A stretch of 64,000 nucleotides of DNA from Pseudoduganella namucuonensis (lineage in GTDB: Bacteria > Pseudomonadota > Gammaproteobacteria > Burkholderiales > Burkholderiaceae_D): NCBI RefSeq assembly GCF_900116645.1, contig NZ_FPBO01000001.1:132416-196415 (forward strand), in the 5' to 3' direction. Below the pieces are notes generated by a model. The model was not told the DNA's origin, ran no database searches, and saw nothing but the letters and a program-made list of their open reading frames with translations. The position numbers were made by a program, and so were the translations under genes. Each line of letters opens with the position of its first letter. Within the stretch, counting starts at the first letter, position 1. Shown piece by piece: positions 53,159 through 63,547 of this stretch.

Positions 53159-55291
53159 TCACTCCCTGCCACGGAACGGTTTGTCATTCTTGAACTGGCA
53201 GGGGCCCGGCACTTCACGGACGTCGGTCCCGCGGCACACGCCTTTGCCGTGCCGCTGGCCGTCCGCGTTCGCCGGCCCGCGGAAGACGATGCCGTCCGCC
53301 GCCGGCCATTCGATGCCGCCGCGCAGCCATTTTCCGCTGAGCGTGAGCGCCGTCTTCGCGGCGGTGAACTCGCCCGCGCCATGCATGCTGCCGTCCTCGA
53401 ACTCGCCCACGTAGCGGCCGGCGGTGGTCAGCAGCTCCCCCTTGCCGGACGGCTTCATATGATCGACCCGGCCCTTGTACGAGATCGCCTCGCTGCCGGC
53501 CGGGAAGGTCACCTCGCCTTGGCCGCGCGCGATGCCGCGTTCGAATTCGCCTTGGTACACCAGGCCGCTGTCGCTAACCAGCTTCCCCCTGCCATGCGGC
53601 AGCCCCCGCGCGAAAGCCCCCTCGTAGTAGGAGCCACTGGGCATGGTCATTTTTCCCACGCCTTCCGGCTTGTTGTTGGCGACCGGGCCGGCGTACAGCG
53701 TGCCGCTGGGGTACTCGAGCCCGGCGCCGCTGGTCTTGGCGTCGTTGGCCAGATCGCCCAGCAGTTCGAAATTGTCGAGCAGCAGCGCTTCGGTATCGCG
53801 CAGTGGAGGCTTGCTGAACGCCACCGCGCTGCGCAAGGCCGACAGCGCCTCCATGGGTTTGTTCATGCGTATCAAGGCGCTCGCCAGATGGCTGAACGTC
53901 TCAGGGGCCCGCGTGTAGATGGACGCGGTATCGAAGCCCGCCACGGCTTCCTCCAGCGGTTCGCCGGCCGGCAGCAGCCGATACACCATGCCCAGGCCGT
54001 GGTAGGCCGCCGGGTAGTCGCGGTCGATCCCGATCGCGCCGCGGTAGTGGCCGCGCGCCTCGCGCGCCAAGGGCAGCCAGCCGGCGTCGCCCATGTCCTT
54101 CATGTGCTCGGCCTGCCACCGCAGCAAATCGGCGCGCAAGGTCAGCAGCCTGGGATGCCTGGGGAAGCGCTTCCCCAGTTCCGCGATGGTGGCGCCGCTT
54201 GCCATCCCGTGCAGCAGGGGCAGGACTTGGGCGTCGGCGTCGTCCGGATTGAGCTCGCGATTCTTGACCAGCAAGTCTTGGATTTCCTTACGCGAAAAAC
54301 TGCCGTACGAGGGCAGGATGCGCGCGAGGTTGGCATAGAGTCCCGGCGTGTCCAGACGGGTGACGACGGGATCGACCTTGGGGAAGTTGAACGAAGTCTT
54401 GGCCGTCAGTATCCGCACCGCCAGGCGGCGGGTGACGTAATAAATGATGTCCTTGTTCAGCTCTTCGTAGGACTTGTTGAACGCCAGCTCGGCCGCGCGG
54501 TCCTGGCGATAGCCCAGGTTGATCATTTCGATGTAGTTGCCGAGGGCGGTGCGCAGCGCGGGCGTGGAGTTGAAGTAGTGCACCGCGTAGTAGGCGGACG
54601 AGTAAAACTTCCCCATCTCGTATCGATCGTTGTTGTTGTCGCTGTCGAGCGCCAACTCGGTCGTATTGAAGATCTTGCGCGTGTCGATCGCGGCCCGGCC
54701 GGTCAGGCTGTACAAGTCGTTATCCCGGCTGCCGCCGTTGATCGTCACTCGGTCGCCCAGCCTGACGCTGGGGCCGTCGATATTGAAGGTGGCCCAGTAG
54801 TCGGCCATCCCCTCGTCCACCCAGCGCGGATAGGCCTGCGTTTTTTCGGTGAGGCGCACCATGAAGTGAAAGTACTCGTGCAGCAGGGTGGTGCGCGCCC
54901 AGCTGTCCGTTTTGTCCTCGCCGGCGTAATCGCTGATGTTGGCCAGCGCGGAGTAGCCGTCCAGCTCCATATGGAACACGCCCGCCCACAGCTTGGGCAG
55001 CCCCAGTTGGGCGAACGCGTCCTCATTGCCGATGGCGATGATGGTCAGCGGTTTGGACACCTTCAGCGCCTTCATGCCGCCCACTTCGGTTCTGAAGTAG
55101 CGCAGCGCCTCCAAGTCGTTCACCACCTGCCTGGCGGTCGCCTCCGGCTGCTCGGTGATGACGCTGAAGTTCGGGGTGTCGACCTTGATCCAGCCGCGCT
55201 TGGCGAGGGCGTTCAAGTCGGCGGCGCCGGCGGACGAGGAAAGGCAGGCGGCGCACAACAGCGCGCAAAGGGAACGGAGGGGGGGGGGCAT
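53159..55291 (-). CDS. Exported gluzincin-type peptidase-like protein with TPR-like and MORN repeats
   Basis: 710 residues with a signal peptide (1-23). Residues about 34-310 look like a peptidase-MA/DUF1570-type gluzincin domain: HEYFH at 138-142 and Glu160 in WVDEGMADYW, the 18-residue spacing of a third zinc ligand. A helical, TPR-like region follows (about 330-520). Then come at least four MORN-type units (YPSGTLYAG, MPSGSYYEGAF, DSGLVYQGEFERG, TAGRYVGEFEDGSMHGAGEF) at about 530-650. A peptidase joined to MORN repeats is unusual. Codons 2-5 sit in a run of ten C residues. The start is chosen at the signal peptide; the frame continues open far upstream without coding character. Confidence 0.8.
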   Translation of the reverse strand: MPPPLRSLCALLCAACLSSSAGAADLNALAKRGWIKVDTPNFSVITEQPEATARQVVNDLEALRYFRTEVGGMKALKVSKPLTIIAIGNEDAFAQLGLPKLWAGVFHMELDGYSALANISDYAGEDKTDSWARTTLLHEYFHFMVRLTEKTQAYPRWVDEGMADYWATFNIDGPSVRLGDRVTINGGSRDNDLYSLTGRAAIDTRKIFNTTELALDSDNNNDRYEMGKFYSSAYYAVHYFNSTPALRTALGNYIEMINLGYRQDRAAELAFNKSYEELNKDIIYYVTRRLAVRILTAKTSFNFPKVDPVVTRLDTPGLYANLARILPSYGSFSRKEIQDLLVKNRELNPDDADAQVLPLLHGMASGATIAELGKRFPRHPRLLTLRADLLRWQAEHMKDMGDAGWLPLAREARGHYRGAIGIDRDYPAAYHGLGMVYRLLPAGEPLEEAVAGFDTASIYTRAPETFSHLASALIRMNKPMEALSALRSAVAFSKPPLRDTEALLLDNFELLGDLANDAKTSGAGLEYPSGTLYAGPVANNKPEGVGKMTMPSGSYYEGAFARGLPHGRGKLVSDSGLVYQGEFERGIARGQGEVTFPAGSEAISYKGRVDHMKPSGKGELLTTAGRYVGEFEDGSMHGAGEFTAAKTALTLSGKWLRGGIEWPAADGIVFRGPANADGQRHGKGVCRGTDVREVPGPCQFKNDKPFRGRE
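55279..55288 (-). repeat. Poly-C (C10) tract at codons 2-5 of the gluzincin-MORN gene
   Basis: Ten consecutive G on the plus strand, read as C10 immediately after the ATG. A one-base length change would abolish the gene, so it may be a phase-variable contingency tract or a sequencing-sensitive spot. Confidence 0.75.
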
Positions 55292-55398
55292 GTTCGAAGT
55301 TGAGAAATAGGCAACCTCGAATGCTATCACCAACAGTTGAGGAATGGGCCAACTTGAGATCACGGAATGTGATCCCAAGTTCAAACGCGGCGTGGGGC

Positions 55399-55953
55399 CT
55401 ACTTCTTCCTGCGCTCGTGCTGCCACAGCACGTCGCTGCCGCCGGCGTGGCGGTTCAGCACGCGGGCCAGCACGAACATCAGGTCCGACAGCCGGTTCAC
55501 GTACTGGCGCGGATGGTCGTGGATGGTTTCGGCCTTGCCCAGGCCGACGATGGCGCGCTCGGCGCGGCGGCAGATGGTGCGGCACACGTGCGCGATGGAG
55601 GCGGCGCGCGAGCCGGCCGGCAGGATGAACTCGGTCAGCGCCGGCAGCGTCGCGTTGTACCTGGCCAGCAGCGCGTCCAGCTTCTCCACGTGCGCCTCCA
55701 GGATCATCTGGTGGCCGGGGATGCACAGCTCGCCGCCCAGGTCGAACAGGTCGTGCTGGATGCCCACCAGCTCGTCGCGCGTCTCGTCCGGCATGTCCTC
55801 GCACAGCAGCAGGCCCAGGTGCGAATTGAGCTCGTCGACGTCGCCGATGGCGTGGATGCGCAGGCTGTCCTTGCCGGTGCGGCTGCCGTCGCCCAGGCCG
55901 GTGGTGCCGTTGTCGCCGGTGCGGGTGGCTATTTTTGAGAGTCGGTTGCCCAT
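55399..55953 (-). CDS. Cob(I)alamin adenosyltransferase, PduO type
   Basis: 184-residue ATP:corrinoid adenosyltransferase that makes adenosylcobalamin. N-terminal ATP-binding motif TRTGDNGTTGLGDGSR, then the five-helix bundle with GDVDELNSHLGLL, the RxxCRRAER motif and YVNRLSDLMFVLAR near the C-terminus. ATG at 55953 with AGGGA upstream; an in-frame extension to 56052 is unlikely because the family starts at MGNRLSKI. Divergent from glcD. It is usually called btuR, cobO or pduO depending on the annotator. Confidence 0.94.
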   Translation of the reverse strand: MGNRLSKIATRTGDNGTTGLGDGSRTGKDSLRIHAIGDVDELNSHLGLLLCEDMPDETRDELVGIQHDLFDLGGELCIPGHQMILEAHVEKLDALLARYNATLPALTEFILPAGSRAASIAHVCRTICRRAERAIVGLGKAETIHDHPRQYVNRLSDLMFVLARVLNRHAGGSDVLWQHERRKK

Positions 55954-56084
55954 GATGATCGTCCCTTCTTCTAGAATGCAGCGAGCATACGATATATCCC
56001 TGCCCGGCGCTCGGGATTTCGCACGCTCGTGCGGGGATAGACCTACAATCACCCGTACAATCAGGGCGTTAACCGGTGAACAAC

Positions 56085-57575
56085 ATGACCACAGCCAAAT
56101 CCGATCCGACCTTCCGCCCAGAACGCCAGCGCGAAGTGGCCGAGGCGCTGCGCGCGGTGCTGCCGCCGTCCAGCGTGCTGTCCGACCTGGAGGACACCCG
56201 CCCCTACGAGTGCGACGGCCTGTCGGCCTACCGCCAGCCGCCCATGGTGGTGGCGCTGCCGGACTGCGAACGGCAGGTCATCGCGGTGCTGGACGTGTGC
56301 CGCCGGCTGAACGTGCCCATTGTGCCGCGCGGCGCCGGCACCGGCCTGTCCGGCGGCGCCATGCCGATCGCGGACGGCGTGGTGCTGTCCACCGCGCGCC
56401 TGAACCAGATCGTGCGCATGGACGCCTATTCGCGCACGGCGGTGGTGCAGCCCGGCGTGCGCAACCTGGCCATCTCCGAGGCGGCCGCGCCGCACGCGCT
56501 GTACTACGCGCCCGACCCCTCGTCGCAGATCGCCTGCACCATCGGCGGCAACGTGGCCGAGAACTCGGGCGGCGTGCATTGCCTCAAATACGGCCTCACG
56601 GTGCACAACGTGCTGCGCGTGCGCATGGTCACCATCGACGGCGAGGTGGTGGAGCTGGGCGGCGAGGCGCTGGACGCGCCCGGCCTGGACCTGCTGGCCG
56701 CCTTCATCGGCTCCGAAGGCATGCTGGGCATCGTCACCGAGGTGACGGTCAAGCTGGTGCCCAAGCCGGCCAGCGCGCGCGTCATCATGGCCTCGTTCGA
56801 CGACGTGGTCACCGGCGGCAACGCGGTGGCCAGGGTGATCGCGGCCGGCATCATCCCGGCCGGGCTGGAGATGATGGACCGCACCTCGTCGCGCATGGTG
56901 GAGCCCTTCGTGAAGGCCGGCTACGACACCGACGCCGCCGCCATCCTGCTGTGCGAGGCGGACGGCACGGCAGAGGAGGTGGACGAGGAGATCGCGCGCA
57001 TGACGGCGGTGCTGGAGGCGGCCGGCGCCAGCGCCATCCAGGTGTCGCAAAGCGAGGCGGAGCGGCTGCGGTTCTGGTCCGGCCGCAAGAACGCCTTCCC
57101 GGCGGCGGGCCGCATCTCGCCGGACTACTACTGCATGGACGGCACCATCCCGCGCAAGCACCTGGCGCGCGTGCTGACCGGCATCGCGCAAATGGAGGGC
57201 AGGCACGGCCTGCGCTGCGCCAACGTGTTCCACGCGGGCGACGGCAACCTGCATCCTTTGATCCTGTTCGACGCCAACCGGCCGGACGAGCTGGAACGCG
57301 CCGAGGCCTTCGGCGCGGAGATCCTGGCGCTGTGCGTGGAGGTGGGCGGCACCATCACCGGCGAGCACGGCGTGGGCATCGAGAAGATCGACTCCATGTG
57401 CGTGCAATTCACCGCCGCCGAGCTGGAGGCCTTCTTCGGCGTGAAGCGCGCCTTCGATCCGCCCATGCTGCTCAACCCGAACAAGGCCATCCCCACGCTG
57501 AACCGCTGCGCCGAATTCGGCAAGATGCGCGTCAGCGCGGGCCTGCTGGCGCATCCCGACCTGCCGCGTTTTTAA
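56085..57575 (+). CDS. glcD: Glycolate oxidase subunit GlcD (FAD-linked)
   Basis: 496-residue flavoprotein subunit that oxidises glycolate to glyoxylate and feeds electrons to the membrane through GlcF. FAD-binding PCMH domain at about 35-220 (IVPRGAGTGLSGGAMP, GCTIGGNVAENSGG-type segment). FAD-oxidase C domain to the end, with NVFHAGDGNLHP and TGEHGVGIEK. ATG at 56085 gives MTTAKSD; GTG at 56076 is possible. No convincing ribosome site. First gene of glcDEF; no glcC/glcG is adjacent. Confidence 0.93.
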   Translation: MTTAKSDPTFRPERQREVAEALRAVLPPSSVLSDLEDTRPYECDGLSAYRQPPMVVALPDCERQVIAVLDVCRRLNVPIVPRGAGTGLSGGAMPIADGVVLSTARLNQIVRMDAYSRTAVVQPGVRNLAISEAAAPHALYYAPDPSSQIACTIGGNVAENSGGVHCLKYGLTVHNVLRVRMVTIDGEVVELGGEALDAPGLDLLAAFIGSEGMLGIVTEVTVKLVPKPASARVIMASFDDVVTGGNAVARVIAAGIIPAGLEMMDRTSSRMVEPFVKAGYDTDAAAILLCEADGTAEEVDEEIARMTAVLEAAGASAIQVSQSEAERLRFWSGRKNAFPAAGRISPDYYCMDGTIPRKHLARVLTGIAQMEGRHGLRCANVFHAGDGNLHPLILFDANRPDELERAEAFGAEILALCVEVGGTITGEHGVGIEKIDSMCVQFTAAELEAFFGVKRAFDPPMLLNPNKAIPTLNRCAEFGKMRVSAGLLAHPDLPRF

Positions 57576-57585
57576 CGGAGCCACC

Positions 57586-58656
57586 TTGCAAGCGATCCTG
57601 GAACAATACCGCGCCCAGATAGTGGCGGCCACCGAGGCGAAGTCCCCGCTGCGTCTGCGCGGCGGCGGCAGCAAGGACTGGTACGGCGACGAGCGCGCCG
57701 GCGCCGTGCTCGACACGCGCGCCTACAGCGGCGTGGTCGATTACGAGCCCACCGAGCTGGTGATCACGGCGCGCTGCGGCACGCCGCTGGCGGACATCGA
57801 GGCGCTGCTGGCGCGCCATGGCCAGATGCTGGCGTTCGAGCCGCCGCGCCATGGCGAGGCCTCGACCATAGGCGGCGTGGTGGCGGCCGGACTGTCCGGC
57901 CCGCGCCGCGCCAGCGCCGGCGCCGTGCGCGACTTCGTGCTGGGCGCGAAGCTGGTCAACGGCAAGGGCGAGCTGCTCAACTTCGGCGGCCAGGTCATGA
58001 AGAACGTGGCGGGCTACGACGTCTCGCGGCTGCTGGCCGGGTCGATGGGGACGCTGGGCCTGATCGCCGAGGTGTCACTGAAGGTGCTGCCGCTGCCGGT
58101 GCGCGAGGCCACGCTGCGCTTCGCGATGGACGAGATCGAGGCGCTGCGCCGCCTGAACCAGTGGGCCGGCCGGCCCTTGCCGCTGTCGGCCAGCTGCTGG
58201 CTGGGCGGCGTGCTGTATCTGCGCCTGTCGGGCGCCGAGGCGGCGGTGACGGCGGCCGTGGCCGGGCTGGGCGCCGAGGCGGGCGGCGTGGCCGTGGGGG
58301 AGGAGGACGCGGCCGTGTTCTGGAGCCGCCTGCGCGACCAGGCCAACGTCTGGTTCGAGGGCGGCGCCTTGTGGCGCCTGTCCGTGCCGCCGGCGGCCAG
58401 CGCCATCATCCTCAGGGGCGAGCAGCTGATCGAGTGGGGCGGCGCGCAGCGCTGGCTGAAGGCCGACACGGCCGACACGGCGAGCGCCGCGGACATCCGC
58501 CGCGCGGTGGCGGCGGCCGGCGGCCACGCCACGCTGTACCGCGGCGACAAGCGCGCCGGCGTGTTCCACCCCATGGCGCCGGCCGTGGCGCGCATCAACC
58601 AGCGCCTGAAACAGGCCTTCGATCCCGCAGGCATCTTCAACCCCACACGGACCTAG
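57586..58656 (+). CDS. glcE: Glycolate oxidase subunit GlcE (FAD-binding)
   Basis: 356 residues, a second PCMH-type FAD subunit that pairs with GlcD. Visible parts: LRLRGGGSKDWYG, LVITARCGTPLADIEALL, STIGGVVAAGLSGPRR, and the end motif FDPAGIFNP. It starts with TTG at 57586 behind CGGAGCC, 10 bp after the glcD stop; no in-frame ATG near the conserved N-terminus. Full family length. Middle of the glcDEF operon. Confidence 0.93.
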   Translation: MQAILEQYRAQIVAATEAKSPLRLRGGGSKDWYGDERAGAVLDTRAYSGVVDYEPTELVITARCGTPLADIEALLARHGQMLAFEPPRHGEASTIGGVVAAGLSGPRRASAGAVRDFVLGAKLVNGKGELLNFGGQVMKNVAGYDVSRLLAGSMGTLGLIAEVSLKVLPLPVREATLRFAMDEIEALRRLNQWAGRPLPLSASCWLGGVLYLRLSGAEAAVTAAVAGLGAEAGGVAVGEEDAAVFWSRLRDQANVWFEGGALWRLSVPPAASAIILRGEQLIEWGGAQRWLKADTADTASAADIRRAVAAAGGHATLYRGDKRAGVFHPMAPAVARINQRLKQAFDPAGIFNPTRT

Positions 58657-58661
58657 ACGGC

Positions 58662-59903
58662 ATGCAGACCAACCTGGCGGACTTCATCAAGAACACGCGC
58701 GAAGGCGACGAGGCCGAGGCGATCCTGCGCGCCTGCGTGCACTGCGGCTTTTGCACGGCCACCTGTCCCACCTACCAGCTGCTGGGCGACGAGCTCGACG
58801 GCCCGCGCGGCCGCATCTACCTGATCAAGCAGGTGCTGGAGGGCGCGCCCGTCACGGCCAAGACGCAGACCCACCTGGACCGCTGCCTGACCTGCCGCAA
58901 CTGCGAGAGCACCTGCCCGTCCGGCGTGCAGTACGGGCGCCTGGCCGACATCGGCCGCAAGGTGGTGGAGCAGCGCGTGCAACGCCCCCTGTTGGAGCGC
59001 GTGCAGCGCTACGTGCTGAAGGAGGCCTTGCCGCGGCGCTGGCTGATGACGCCCGCGCTGCGCGCCGGGCGGCTGTTCCGGCCCCTGCTGTCCAGGGATT
59101 TGCAGGACAAGCTGCCGCCCGCCGCGGACGCCGGCCTCTGGCCGCGGCGCGAGCACGCGCGCCGGATGCTGGTGCTGGACGGCTGCGTGCAGCCGGGCAT
59201 GGCGCCCAACATCAACGCGGCCGCCGCGCGCGTGCTGGACGCCCTGGGCGTGCGGCTGCTGGCCGCGCCCAAGGCCGGCTGCTGCGGCGCGCTGCGCTAC
59301 CACATGAACGACCAGGACGGCGGCCTGGACGACATGCGCCGCAACGTGGACGCGTGGTGGCCGTACGTGTCCGGCGAGGGCGGCGCGCCGGTCGAGGCGA
59401 TCGTGATGACGGCGTCCGGTTGCGGCGTGACGGTCAAGGAATACGGTCATCTGCTGGCGCACGATCCGGCCTACGCGGACAAGGCGCGACGGATATCTGA
59501 ACTGACGCGCGACCTGTGCGAGGTCATGCCGGCGTTCGAGCAGGAACTGGCGCGGCGCATGGGGGGCAAGGTGCGCGAGCGCATCGCCTACCATCCGCCG
59601 TGCACGCTGCAGCACGGGCAGCAGATCCGCGGCAAGGTCGAGGGCCTGCTGCGCGCGGCGGGCGTGGATGTGGTGCTGTGCGCGGACAGCCACCTGTGCT
59701 GCGGCTCGGCGGGCACGTATTCGATGCTGCAGCCGGAGTTGTCGCGCCAGCTGCGCGAGCGCAAGGTGGCGAACCTGGAGGCCACGGGCGCGCGGGCCAT
59801 CGTGTCGGCCAACATCGGCTGCCTGACGCACATCCAGTCCGGCACCGAACTGCCGGTGCGGCACTGGATCGAACTGGTGGACCAGGCGCTGGCGGGCCCC
59901 TAG
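58662..59903 (+). CDS. glcF: Glycolate oxidase iron-sulfur subunit GlcF
   Basis: 413 residues. Two [4Fe-4S] clusters near the N-terminus: Cys25, 28, 31, 35 and Cys75, 78, 81, 85. Two C-terminal CCG (heterodisulfide-reductase-like) domains carry the AGCCGA-type motif near 207 and SHLCCGSAGTYS near 345. It passes electrons from GlcDE toward quinone. Starts 5 bp after glcE. Its TAG stop overlaps the TAG of the convergent GGDEF-EAL gene in a shared CTAG. Confidence 0.95.
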   Translation: MQTNLADFIKNTREGDEAEAILRACVHCGFCTATCPTYQLLGDELDGPRGRIYLIKQVLEGAPVTAKTQTHLDRCLTCRNCESTCPSGVQYGRLADIGRKVVEQRVQRPLLERVQRYVLKEALPRRWLMTPALRAGRLFRPLLSRDLQDKLPPAADAGLWPRREHARRMLVLDGCVQPGMAPNINAAAARVLDALGVRLLAAPKAGCCGALRYHMNDQDGGLDDMRRNVDAWWPYVSGEGGAPVEAIVMTASGCGVTVKEYGHLLAHDPAYADKARRISELTRDLCEVMPAFEQELARRMGGKVRERIAYHPPCTLQHGQQIRGKVEGLLRAAGVDVVLCADSHLCCGSAGTYSMLQPELSRQLRERKVANLEATGARAIVSANIGCLTHIQSGTELPVRHWIELVDQALAGP

Positions 59904-62419
59904 GGCAACCGGGCGGGGAGGGGGCTGGGGGCGTGGCCGCCGTCCTCGGCCAGTTGCGCGGCGCGCCGCCACGCGGGCGTGGGGGCGAAGCCGGCCGCCC
60001 AGTCGAGCACCTGGTCCGCCGGCATGGGGCGCGCGATGCCGTAGCCCTGCGCCAGCGTGCAGCCCAGCCGCAGCAGCTGGGCGCCGTGCTCCACCGTCTC
60101 CACGCCCTCGGCGATCACGCCGCGGTTGAAGGCGCGCGCCAGACTGACGACGGCCGACACCAGGTGCAGGTCGTCGCGGTCGATCAGCATGTTGCGCACG
60201 AAGCTCTGGTCTATCTTCAGCGTGTCCGCCGGCAGCCGCTTCAGGTAGGACAGCGACGAGTAGCCGGTGCCGAAATCGTCCAGCGCGAAGCGGATGCCGA
60301 TGGCCTGGCATTCGAGCATGATGGCGCGCACCTGGTCGATGTCCTGCAGCGCCGACGATTCCAGGATCTCCAGCTCCAGCATGCTCGGCGGCACCTCGGG
60401 GAATTCGTCCAGGATGGTCCTCAGGCGCGCGACGAAGTCCGGTTTCTGGAAGTGGCGGGCGGCGATGTTAACGCTAACCACCCAGTCCGCGTGAAGGCCG
60501 CGCCAGGCGTCGAGCTGGCGCAGCGCCTGCCGCAACACCTGATCGCCGATGTCGGCGATCAGGTCGGAGTGTTCCACCACGGGCAGGAAGTCCGCCGGTC
60601 CCACCACGCCGCGCCGCGGGTGGTTCCAGCGCAGCAGCGCCTCCATGCCGACGATGCGGCCGGCGCGCATGTCGAGCTTGGGCTGGTAGTACAGGCACAG
60701 TTCCCCGTTGCGCAGCGCGCCGCGCACCTCGGTGCGGCGGTTGTGGTGGGTGCGCACCTGCTCGTCGAGCTCCGCGTCGAAGTAATGCACCTTGTTGCGG
60801 CCGGTGAGTTTGGCCTGGTACAGCGCCTGGTCGGCGTGGCGCAGCAGGCTGTCGGCGCTGATGTCGCCGCCGGCGTGCAGCGCCACGCCGGCGCTGGCGG
60901 ACACGGACAGCGCGCGCGGCCCGGCGCGGTAGCCGTCCGCCATCAGCAGCATCAACCGCTCCAGCGCGCGCTCCACGGCGGCGCGGTCGGGCAGGTCGGG
61001 CAGCAGCAGCACGAATTCGTCGCCGCCCAGCCGCGCCGCGTAGTGCCGGGGGCCGGCGAAGTCGTGCAGGCGGCTGGCGGCTTGCTTGAGCACCTCGTCG
61101 CCCAGCGCGTGGCCGCCCTGCTCGTTGACGCGCTGGAAGTGGTCCAGGTCGAACAGGCACACGGCCAGCAGCCCGCCGCCGTCGCGCGCCAGCGCCAGTT
61201 CCTGCTCCAGCTGCGCGGCCAGCGCGGCGCGGTTCGGCAGGCCGGTCAGCACGTCGTGCTGGCTTTGCCAGGACATCTGCTGGATCAGCTGGCGCTTCTC
61301 GCTGACGTCGCGGAACACCAGCACCACTCCCTCGACCGCGTCCTCGGCGCGGTCCGGATCCAACCCGCCGCCGCCGCCGCGGCGCCGTATCGCCGCCGCC
61401 GTGTATTCGATCACATAGCTGACGCCCTCGCGCTGGCGCAGCGTCTGGTTCTTGGCGCGCACCACCGGGCCGCCGGCGCGGATGTCGCGCATGGCGTTGG
61501 CCAGCGTGCGCGAGCCGAAGTTGTTGGACAGCGTGAACACCTGCTCCAGCGGCAGGCCGCAGGCGCGCGCCCCGTGCCAGCCGGTGAGCGCCTGGGCGGC
61601 GTCGTTCATGCTGTCGATGCGGCCGTCGAGGCCGGTGGTGATGACGGCGTCGCCGATCGACGCCAGGGTCACCTCGATGCGCTCCTTCTGCTCGTGCAGC
61701 GAACGCACCAGCGCCTGCACCTGGGCGGCCATGCTGTTGAAGGTGGTGGCCACGGCGCGCCACTCGGCCGAGCCGCGCACCGCCATCCGCACGGCGTGCT
61801 CGCCGTTCTGGAAGCGCGTGGTGGCCTCGTCCAGGCGGCGCAGCATGCGGCGGTTGGCGAAGATCAGCAGGCCCAAGAGCGTATAGATGATGACCACGTT
61901 CAGCAGCGACAGCTTGGCCTGCTGCAGCAGCGCGCGCCAGACCCGGTTCAGCGGGTGCACCGGGTGGTACCACAGCGTCAGCGTGCCGGCCGCGCCGCCG
62001 GCCAGCGGCACGCGCAGGCGCTGGTGCAGCGGCTGCAGCCCGGCCAGCGGCGCCAGCCAGTCGGGGTAGTCCGGCAGGGCTTGCCGCGGCGGGGGGGCGG
62101 CGGCCAGGTCCGGGCCGTCTTCGCGGCGCCAGCGCGCGTGGGCCAGGTCGGCGTTGCGTTCGAAGGCGCGGTTCAGCAGGGCGGCGGCGGCGGCCTGTCC
62201 GGAGCGGCCCGTCAGCTCCGGCAGCGTGGCGGCGAGGTTGGCGGCCAGCTGAGCGGCGCGTTCCTCGTAGCGCAGGCGCGCGTCGGCGGATTCGGTCTCG
62301 ATCAGCAGCGAATAGCGCGCGCCGATGACGACGGCGATGACGGCGAAGATGGGGATGAACAGGCGGGAATAGCTTCCCATCCGCATCCAGGATGACGAGA
62401 GTGTCCCCAAGAATGGCAT
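59900..62419 (-). CDS. Membrane GGDEF-EAL c-di-GMP enzyme with HAMP and PAS domains
   Basis: 839 residues. First membrane helix about 17-40, periplasmic sensor about 41-170, second helix about 175-195. HAMP-like segment about 196-250, PAS about 255-385, GGDEF about 395-550, EAL about 570-820. Diguanylate cyclase motif GGDEF is intact at 465-469. Phosphodiesterase EAL at 593-595 and DDFGTGYSSL are intact, so both making and breaking c-di-GMP are possible. A Gly/Arg-rich stretch (RRRGGGGGLDPD) interrupts the PAS C-terminal part. Just downstream of an HD-GYP gene on the same strand. Confidence 0.94.
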   Translation of the reverse strand: MPFLGTLSSSWMRMGSYSRLFIPIFAVIAVVIGARYSLLIETESADARLRYEERAAQLAANLAATLPELTGRSGQAAAAALLNRAFERNADLAHARWRREDGPDLAAAPPPRQALPDYPDWLAPLAGLQPLHQRLRVPLAGGAAGTLTLWYHPVHPLNRVWRALLQQAKLSLLNVVIIYTLLGLLIFANRRMLRRLDEATTRFQNGEHAVRMAVRGSAEWRAVATTFNSMAAQVQALVRSLHEQKERIEVTLASIGDAVITTGLDGRIDSMNDAAQALTGWHGARACGLPLEQVFTLSNNFGSRTLANAMRDIRAGGPVVRAKNQTLRQREGVSYVIEYTAAAIRRRGGGGGLDPDRAEDAVEGVVLVFRDVSEKRQLIQQMSWQSQHDVLTGLPNRAALAAQLEQELALARDGGGLLAVCLFDLDHFQRVNEQGGHALGDEVLKQAASRLHDFAGPRHYAARLGGDEFVLLLPDLPDRAAVERALERLMLLMADGYRAGPRALSVSASAGVALHAGGDISADSLLRHADQALYQAKLTGRNKVHYFDAELDEQVRTHHNRRTEVRGALRNGELCLYYQPKLDMRAGRIVGMEALLRWNHPRRGVVGPADFLPVVEHSDLIADIGDQVLRQALRQLDAWRGLHADWVVSVNIAARHFQKPDFVARLRTILDEFPEVPPSMLELEILESSALQDIDQVRAIMLECQAIGIRFALDDFGTGYSSLSYLKRLPADTLKIDQSFVRNMLIDRDDLHLVSAVVSLARAFNRGVIAEGVETVEHGAQLLRLGCTLAQGYGIARPMPADQVLDWAAGFAPTPAWRRAAQLAEDGGHAPSPLPARLP

Positions 62420-62542
62420 AGAGGTTCCGCTGGGCTGGCAACTGTTGTCATTATTACTTAAAAGTTAATTCTTGGACACTGCTGTTACACAGTTTATACA
62501 ATGAGGGCCGCCGCGCGCCCGGCCGCGGGGGGAAATCCCGGG

Positions 62543-63543
<1,001 letters not shown>

Positions 63544-63547
<4 letters not shown>

